Assembly: GCF_012952295.1 (NCBI RefSeq)
Contig: NZ_JABBCH010000001.1
Location: forward strand, 682,001 to 746,000
From: Crystallibacter degradans
GTDB taxonomy: Bacteria; Actinomycetota; Actinomycetes; Actinomycetales; Micrococcaceae
Direction of reading: 5' to 3'
DNA: 64,000 nt
This document shows, in pieces, positions 60,622-64,000 of the stretch; the stretch's first letter is position 1, and each line of letters begins with the position of its first letter. The translations under genes and the position numbers were made by a program. A model generated the notes under the pieces. The model saw only the letters and a program-made list of their open reading frames with translations. It was not told the origin of the DNA and made no database searches.

Positions 60622-61159
60622 CGAGGTTCCCCTTGCACAGACCCCTGAGGCCAAGGACGATCCTGGCCCCCCGGATCGGGATCAGTTCCACTTCCTCGGC
60701 CGCGCCCGGCTCGAAACGCATGGAACCGCCGGAGAGCACGTTCAGCCGCTTGCCCCACGCCGCGTCACGGTCGAACTCCAGCCCGGAGTTCACCTCGGCG
60801 AAATGGTAATGGGACCCGACCTGGACCGGCCGGTCAGCGGTGTTCTCGACCCGCAGGACCGTCACTTCCGCGCCCGCATTGATCTCCACCGCTTCATCCC
60901 CGTACAGCACTTCACCCGGGACGATAGGCTCGTAGGCCACCACTTTCTGGCTGCTTTGCCGGGTGGGCGACTGCCGCTCGCTGGTGCCCGGACGCCGCGG
61001 CTGGCTCGTCCCCGAGGACCCGGAAGCAGGATGACGCGTCTTATGGTTATAGACAACACCGGTGTCATAGCCCGGGTTGTCACTGGGATGGCTGTAATTA
61101 TCATCGGTGTCCCGGCTGGCCAGGGCCGGGTTGCTGAAAGGATTCTCAGTAATCCTCAT
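60614..61159 (-). CDS. ureB: Urease beta subunit with N-terminal extension
   Basis: The 181-residue protein has a normal UreB beta-sheet domain from about residue 73 ([17 protein letters not shown] ... [30 protein letters not shown]) to the end. Typical bacterial UreB is about 100-125 residues, so residues 1-72 are an extra polar region of low complexity (Ser/Thr/Pro/Arg). The frame overlaps ureA by four bases at its start (ATGA at 61156-61159), which supports this start. The extension may be a linker or targeting element, or an insertion typical of this lineage. Confidence 0.9.
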   Translation of the reverse strand: MRITENPFSNPALASRDTDDNYSHPSDNPGYDTGVVYNHKTRHPASGSSGTSQPRRPGTSERQSPTRQSSQKVVAYEPIVPGEVLYGDEAVEINAGAEVTVLRVENTADRPVQVGSHYHFAEVNSGLEFDRDAAWGKRLNVLSGGSMRFEPGAAEEVELIPIRGARIVLGLRGLCKGNLDG

Positions 61160-61458
61160 TGGATCGGTCCCGTGACCGTGATGAGTTTCGTTCCGTCCGG
61201 GAAGGTCGCCTCGACCTGGACCTGCGCCAGCATCTCCGGAACACCTTCCATCACCTCGTCCCGGCCAAGGACTTCACGGCCCGATTCCATCAGGTCCGCA
61301 ACCGTGTCCCCGTTCCTGGCACCCTCAAGCAAATAAGAGGTGATGACCGCGGTGGCCTCGGGCAGGTTGAGCTTCAGCCCACGACCCTTCCGCTCCATCG
61401 CGAGTTTAGCGGCCGTATAGGTCATCAGGCGTTCAACTTCAAAGGTGCTCAACAACAT
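61156..61458 (-). CDS. ureA: Urease gamma subunit
   Basis: The 100-residue subunit shows [55 protein letters not shown] and [18 protein letters not shown], the standard UreA sequence. It lacks an active site and completes the heterotrimer. ATG 61458 follows GGAG; the upstream ATG at 61500 would add 14 non-conserved residues. First structural gene, 114 bases after the nickel permease. Confidence 0.94.
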   Translation of the reverse strand: MLLSTFEVERLMTYTAAKLAMERKGRGLKLNLPEATAVITSYLLEGARNGDTVADLMESGREVLGRDEVMEGVPEMLAQVQVEATFPDGTKLITVTGPIQ

Positions 61459-61572
61459 CAGCGGACTCCAAGCATTCTCAAAAGACGTGCTTACCGGCAA
61501 CGCGAACGCAGTACAACCTGAGTGTAACCACGCGACTCCAGCCCCGGCAATGGCCGCGGTCGTTACGGACGG

Positions 61573-62643
61573 TCAGTCCGGCACCGAATAGCGGGCCTCG
61601 ACCTTGCCCAGCTTCCAATACGCGGCCGCGGACAGCCAGGCCACCGCGAACAGCCCGCAGATCACGAAACCGAAATTCTCCAGATCCACCGAAGCCACCC
61701 AGGCAAGCGGGCCGCCACGCACCGGCAATTTCTCCGCCGCCAACCCCAACAGGCCCACCCCGCCGACCAGGAAAGCCACGATCACGGACATGCCGGTAAC
61801 CATCAGGTTGTAATACACCTTCCGCACCGGCCGCGCGTACGCCCACTGGTACGCCCGGTGCATGAAAATGCCATCGAGTGTGTCGAACAACGTCATGCCC
61901 GCCGTAAACAGAACCGGCAGCACGAGAACCACGTACCACGGCGCGGCCAGCGCGGCGCTGCCGCCGATCACGAACAACCCGATCGTCGTCGCCGTGTCGA
62001 ACCCCAGCCCGAACAGCACTCCGATAGGATACATCTTCCACGGCCGGTCGATCTGACGGGCCAACGGCCCCAGAATGCGATTGATGAGGCCGCGGTTTTG
62101 CAACAGTTCCTCCATCTGCGCCTCGTTGTATTCGCCGCTCCGTAATTGGCGGAAAACGCGGGCGATCCCGATGAACGAATACAGGTTCAGTGAGCCGATC
62201 AGCAGCAGGAACAGCCCGGAGACGATAACCCCCCAGAGCCCGGTAATGGAAGCGAGCACCGAACCGTCGTCGGAAATCTGGTCGGCCAGCAGATTCAGTC
62301 CCGCGGCCAGCAGTGCGACGGCAACGATCACAACACTCGAATGGCCCAACGCGAACCAGAACCCCACCGACACCGGCCGGCGGCCCTCCCCCACCAGCTT
62401 GCGTGTGGTGTTGTCCACGGCCGCAATATGGTCCGCGTCGAACGCGTGGCGCGCTCCGAGAATGAAAGCAGTAAAGGCCAGCCCGAGCCCAAAAGGTGCC
62501 TGGTCGGCAAGTTCATACTGCCCGGGTAATACGACGGCGAAGAACATGCCCCACCCGGCGACCAGCAGAAACGCAATCACCACGGCCATGCCCAAGATAC
62601 TGCGCCGGTTTCCTGCCGCCTGTCTCTGGAGGTCACGTTTCAC
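61573..62643 (-). CDS. nixA: NixA/HoxN-family nickel (cobalt) permease
   Basis: The 356-residue membrane protein has eight helices and the metal signature GARHAFDADHIAAVDNTTRK in helix II (HX4DH). It also has FALGHSSVVIV and LFGLGFDTATTIGLF. It brings nickel into the cell. It lies upstream of ureA in the same direction, so nickel supply and urease are probably expressed together. The frame starts at a GTG (62641-62643). The 219-base gap upstream has no gene. Confidence 0.92.
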   Translation of the reverse strand: MKRDLQRQAAGNRRSILGMAVVIAFLLVAGWGMFFAVVLPGQYELADQAPFGLGLAFTAFILGARHAFDADHIAAVDNTTRKLVGEGRRPVSVGFWFALGHSSVVIVAVALLAAGLNLLADQISDDGSVLASITGLWGVIVSGLFLLLIGSLNLYSFIGIARVFRQLRSGEYNEAQMEELLQNRGLINRILGPLARQIDRPWKMYPIGVLFGLGFDTATTIGLFVIGGSAALAAPWYVVLVLPVLFTAGMTLFDTLDGIFMHRAYQWAYARPVRKVYYNLMVTGMSVIVAFLVGGVGLLGLAAEKLPVRGGPLAWVASVDLENFGFVICGLFAVAWLSAAAYWKLGKVEARYSVPD

Positions 62644-62862
62644 GATTGTCCTGCCACTCTTGCCGCATGACGGCTTCGTCTATGGAACTTCAATGGAGCA
62701 CGTCCGCCCAGAATGCAGAAGTCCCGTCTGCGCTGTCAATAGCAGGCCGTTCCCTCTACACAGAAACTCCCCAGACTCTTTGTCTAGGATGTGGGGCTGG
62801 AGGACTACGCATCCTGTTGAAAGGACTGCGTGGTGGAGAGTCAACGAAAGCAGGCATACCCC

Positions 62863-63120
62863 ATGGCAGGATTCAGCAAGTTCGGCAAGATCGCCCAGGA
62901 GCTCGCGCGAAACCCGAAGGTCAGGCAGGCACTGCAGAACCCCAAGACGAAGCAGGCCGGCGCCAAACTGGTTGAGCGCGCTGCCAATGCCGCGGACAAA
63001 GCGACCAAGGGCAAGCACGCCGACAAGATCCAACGCGCCCGCAATGAAGCCAGGAAGCGGCTCATCGGAGGGGACAACAACGGCAATCACGGGCTCGGCG
63101 ACAATAAGCCCTCAGCGTAG
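62863..63120 (+). CDS. Small basic protein resembling MT0933-like antitoxins
   Basis: The 85-residue Lys/Arg-rich helical product (GFSKFGKIAQELARNPKVRQAL ... ADKATKGKHADKIQRARNEARKRL) resembles the Rv0909/MT0933 antitoxin family in its KATKGKHADKI segment. No toxin gene adjoins it, so an antitoxin role is weak. ATG 62863; an in-frame start at 62830 is also open. Function uncertain. Confidence 0.6.
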   Translation: MAGFSKFGKIAQELARNPKVRQALQNPKTKQAGAKLVERAANAADKATKGKHADKIQRARNEARKRLIGGDNNGNHGLGDNKPSA

Positions 63121-63228
63121 TCAGGCATCGGCATAGCATATCCACAGGGACCTATTTGAGCTTGCCTTCGCCATAATAAGCATGCTTGGCTTTAGTGGTA
63201 CCCAAATTTGGAAGGCACGAACGAAAGC

Positions 63229-63507
63229 ATGATTGACAGACCGAACGCAGTACCGTCGACCCTTACAGCGCCTTCACTTGCGCAGTTCCTTCCCACGGAC
63301 GCATCGCTGCTACACACGATGAGAAACAGGGTGCACTGCCGCAAACCCATGCAGGTGGTCGATGCCGATCGTCCGTCCGTCTCGGAACCTCTGCTCGTCG
63401 GCGCGGAACCTTCGGGTTCCGCAGTCGGCTCCGGAGCAATAGCCGAGCCGCACCCAGTCACGACATACCGCTGCGATTGCGGCTTCACCCTTGAGGAGCC
63501 GGCATGA
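63229..63507 (+). CDS. Small Cys-containing hypothetical protein
   Basis: The 92-residue protein has Cys in RNRVHCRKPMQVVD and a Cys-x-Cys near the end (YRCDCGFTLEEPA), which may bind a metal like a short zinc ribbon. The middle is low in complexity. ATG 63229 is used; a TTG at 63208 would add seven residues. It overlaps the next gene by four bases (ATGA). No family recognised. Confidence 0.5.
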   Translation: MIDRPNAVPSTLTAPSLAQFLPTDASLLHTMRNRVHCRKPMQVVDADRPSVSEPLLVGAEPSGSAVGSGAIAEPHPVTTYRCDCGFTLEEPA

Positions 63508-63680
63508 GCGAAAAAGACCGCCCCGATAACATCCGCGATGAGCAGCAGACCCAAGCAGGCGGCGCAGTTCCCCCAGGCTTTGTCGGCAGCGGCGACCCGG
63601 CAGCCGATCAGAAACCGGAGAATGCACTTGGCCAATCCACAGAGGAGCAGGATCCGCTGAAGCGGAACCAGCAGGACTGA
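63504..63680 (+). CDS. Small polar hypothetical protein
   Basis: A 58-residue, Gln/Asp/Gly-rich product (SEKDRPDNIRDEQQTQAGG ... DPLKRNQQD) that is probably disordered. Its ATG overlaps the previous stop, and the next gene starts three bases after its stop, so three small genes may be one transcript. Function unknown. Confidence 0.5.
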   Translation: MSEKDRPDNIRDEQQTQAGGAVPPGFVGSGDPAADQKPENALGQSTEEQDPLKRNQQD

Positions 63681-63682
63681 AC

Positions 63683-64000
63683 ATGCCGACTCCTGCAGCC
63701 CGTCGGAAGAATCTCGTCTCCGGGCTGCTCTTCGGGTTGGGCGTCATCGCCTTTCTGGACGAGGTGGTCTTTCACCAACTCCTGCACTGGCATCATTTCT
63801 ATGACCGGGGCACAACGGCCGCCGGACTCGTTTCCGACGGCGTGTTCCATGCCTTCAGTTGGTTCGCCACGATCGCCGGGTTGTTCCTGTTCGCCGATTT
63901 ACGCCGGCGGCACGAACTGCGCCGTCGGCTGTGGGCGGGTGCAGGGCTGCTCGGGGCTGGAGCGTTCCAGCTGTATGACGGCTTGGTGCAGCACAAACTG
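63683..64000 (+). CDS. DUF2243 membrane protein, 3' end outside window
   Basis: The 106 visible residues begin MPTPAARRKNLVSGLLFGLGVIAFLDEVVFHQLLHWHHFYD and continue DGVFHAFSWFATIAGLFLFADL, the DUF2243 pattern with conserved His pairs inside the first helices. Three helices are visible. It follows the small polar gene by two bases. The role is unknown in the family; the frame continues past the window edge. Confidence 0.8.
   Translation, partial: MPTPAARRKNLVSGLLFGLGVIAFLDEVVFHQLLHWHHFYDRGTTAAGLVSDGVFHAFSWFATIAGLFLFADLRRRHELRRRLWAGAGLLGAGAFQLYDGLVQHKL

Noticed and set aside
62863-63120. Toxin-antitoxin system around the MT0933-like protein
   Set aside because: The neighbouring small genes show no toxin fold, and the similarity is limited to a short Lys-rich segment.

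Overview
The window is high-GC, gene-dense actinobacterial DNA. The gene set suggests a Micrococcaceae soil bacterium of the Arthrobacter type. That placement rests on the creatinine/creatine hydrolases, the three-domain glutaminases, a BioQ-like biotin operon, HspR/Hsp20 and a cyclic-di-AMP riboswitch ahead of a cell-wall hydrolase. It is an inference, because no rRNA or marker gene is present. I saw no tRNA, rRNA, CRISPR array or intact insertion sequence.

Layout. 0-4 kb: end of a beta-propeller protein, a dsbA-ccdA-membrane protein thiol-redox operon, and a divergent GntR/UTRA regulator. 4-6.5 kb: a siderophore-type ABC importer, broken because one permease keeps only its C-terminal half and no binding protein is present. 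6.5-13.3 kb: small enzymes, an orphan ParA-like ATPase and an EamA transporter. 13.5-19.4 kb: creatinase, creatininase, a BCCT transporter and a three-domain glutaminase. 19.4-22.8 kb: a TetR regulator, lactate permease and FadR-type regulator. 22.9-28.6 kb: a tightly overlapped biotin operon bioB-A-F-P450-D with two BioQ-like boxes. 28.6-34.1 kb: a lipoprotein, a riboswitch-controlled LysM-NlpC/P60 hydrolase and drug-efflux systems. 34.2-41.9 kb: a second three-domain glutaminase, an OpuC-type osmolyte ABC transporter, a Cys-less asparagine synthetase homologue and a DHFR-fold protein. 42.1-47.7 kb: JetA-JetB-JetC (MksF-MksE-MksB), a condensin-like defence or segregation complex without the JetD nuclease. 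47.7-55.7 kb: an MBL hydrolase, an HspR/Hsp20/J-domain group, small proteins, an imidase/deacetylase-like enzyme with an asparaginase, and membrane proteins. 55.7-64 kb: MgtE, a decayed MFS gene, ureD-ureC-ureB-ureA with a nickel permease, and small proteins up to a truncated DUF2243 gene.

Nitrogen recycling runs through the window. Creatinine becomes creatine (creatininase), then sarcosine plus urea (creatinase), and the urea can go to urease fed by the nickel permease. Glutaminases, an asparaginase and an imidase-like enzyme release ammonia from amides. The urease locus lacks ureE, ureF and ureG.

Sites of gene loss are visible: the halved siderophore permease fused to a foreign gene tail, the decayed MFS gene whose 3' end runs into ureD, and the missing jetD. 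The most interesting systems are the nuclease-less JetABC, the P450 embedded in the biotin operon, and the asparagine synthetase whose catalytic cysteine is serine.
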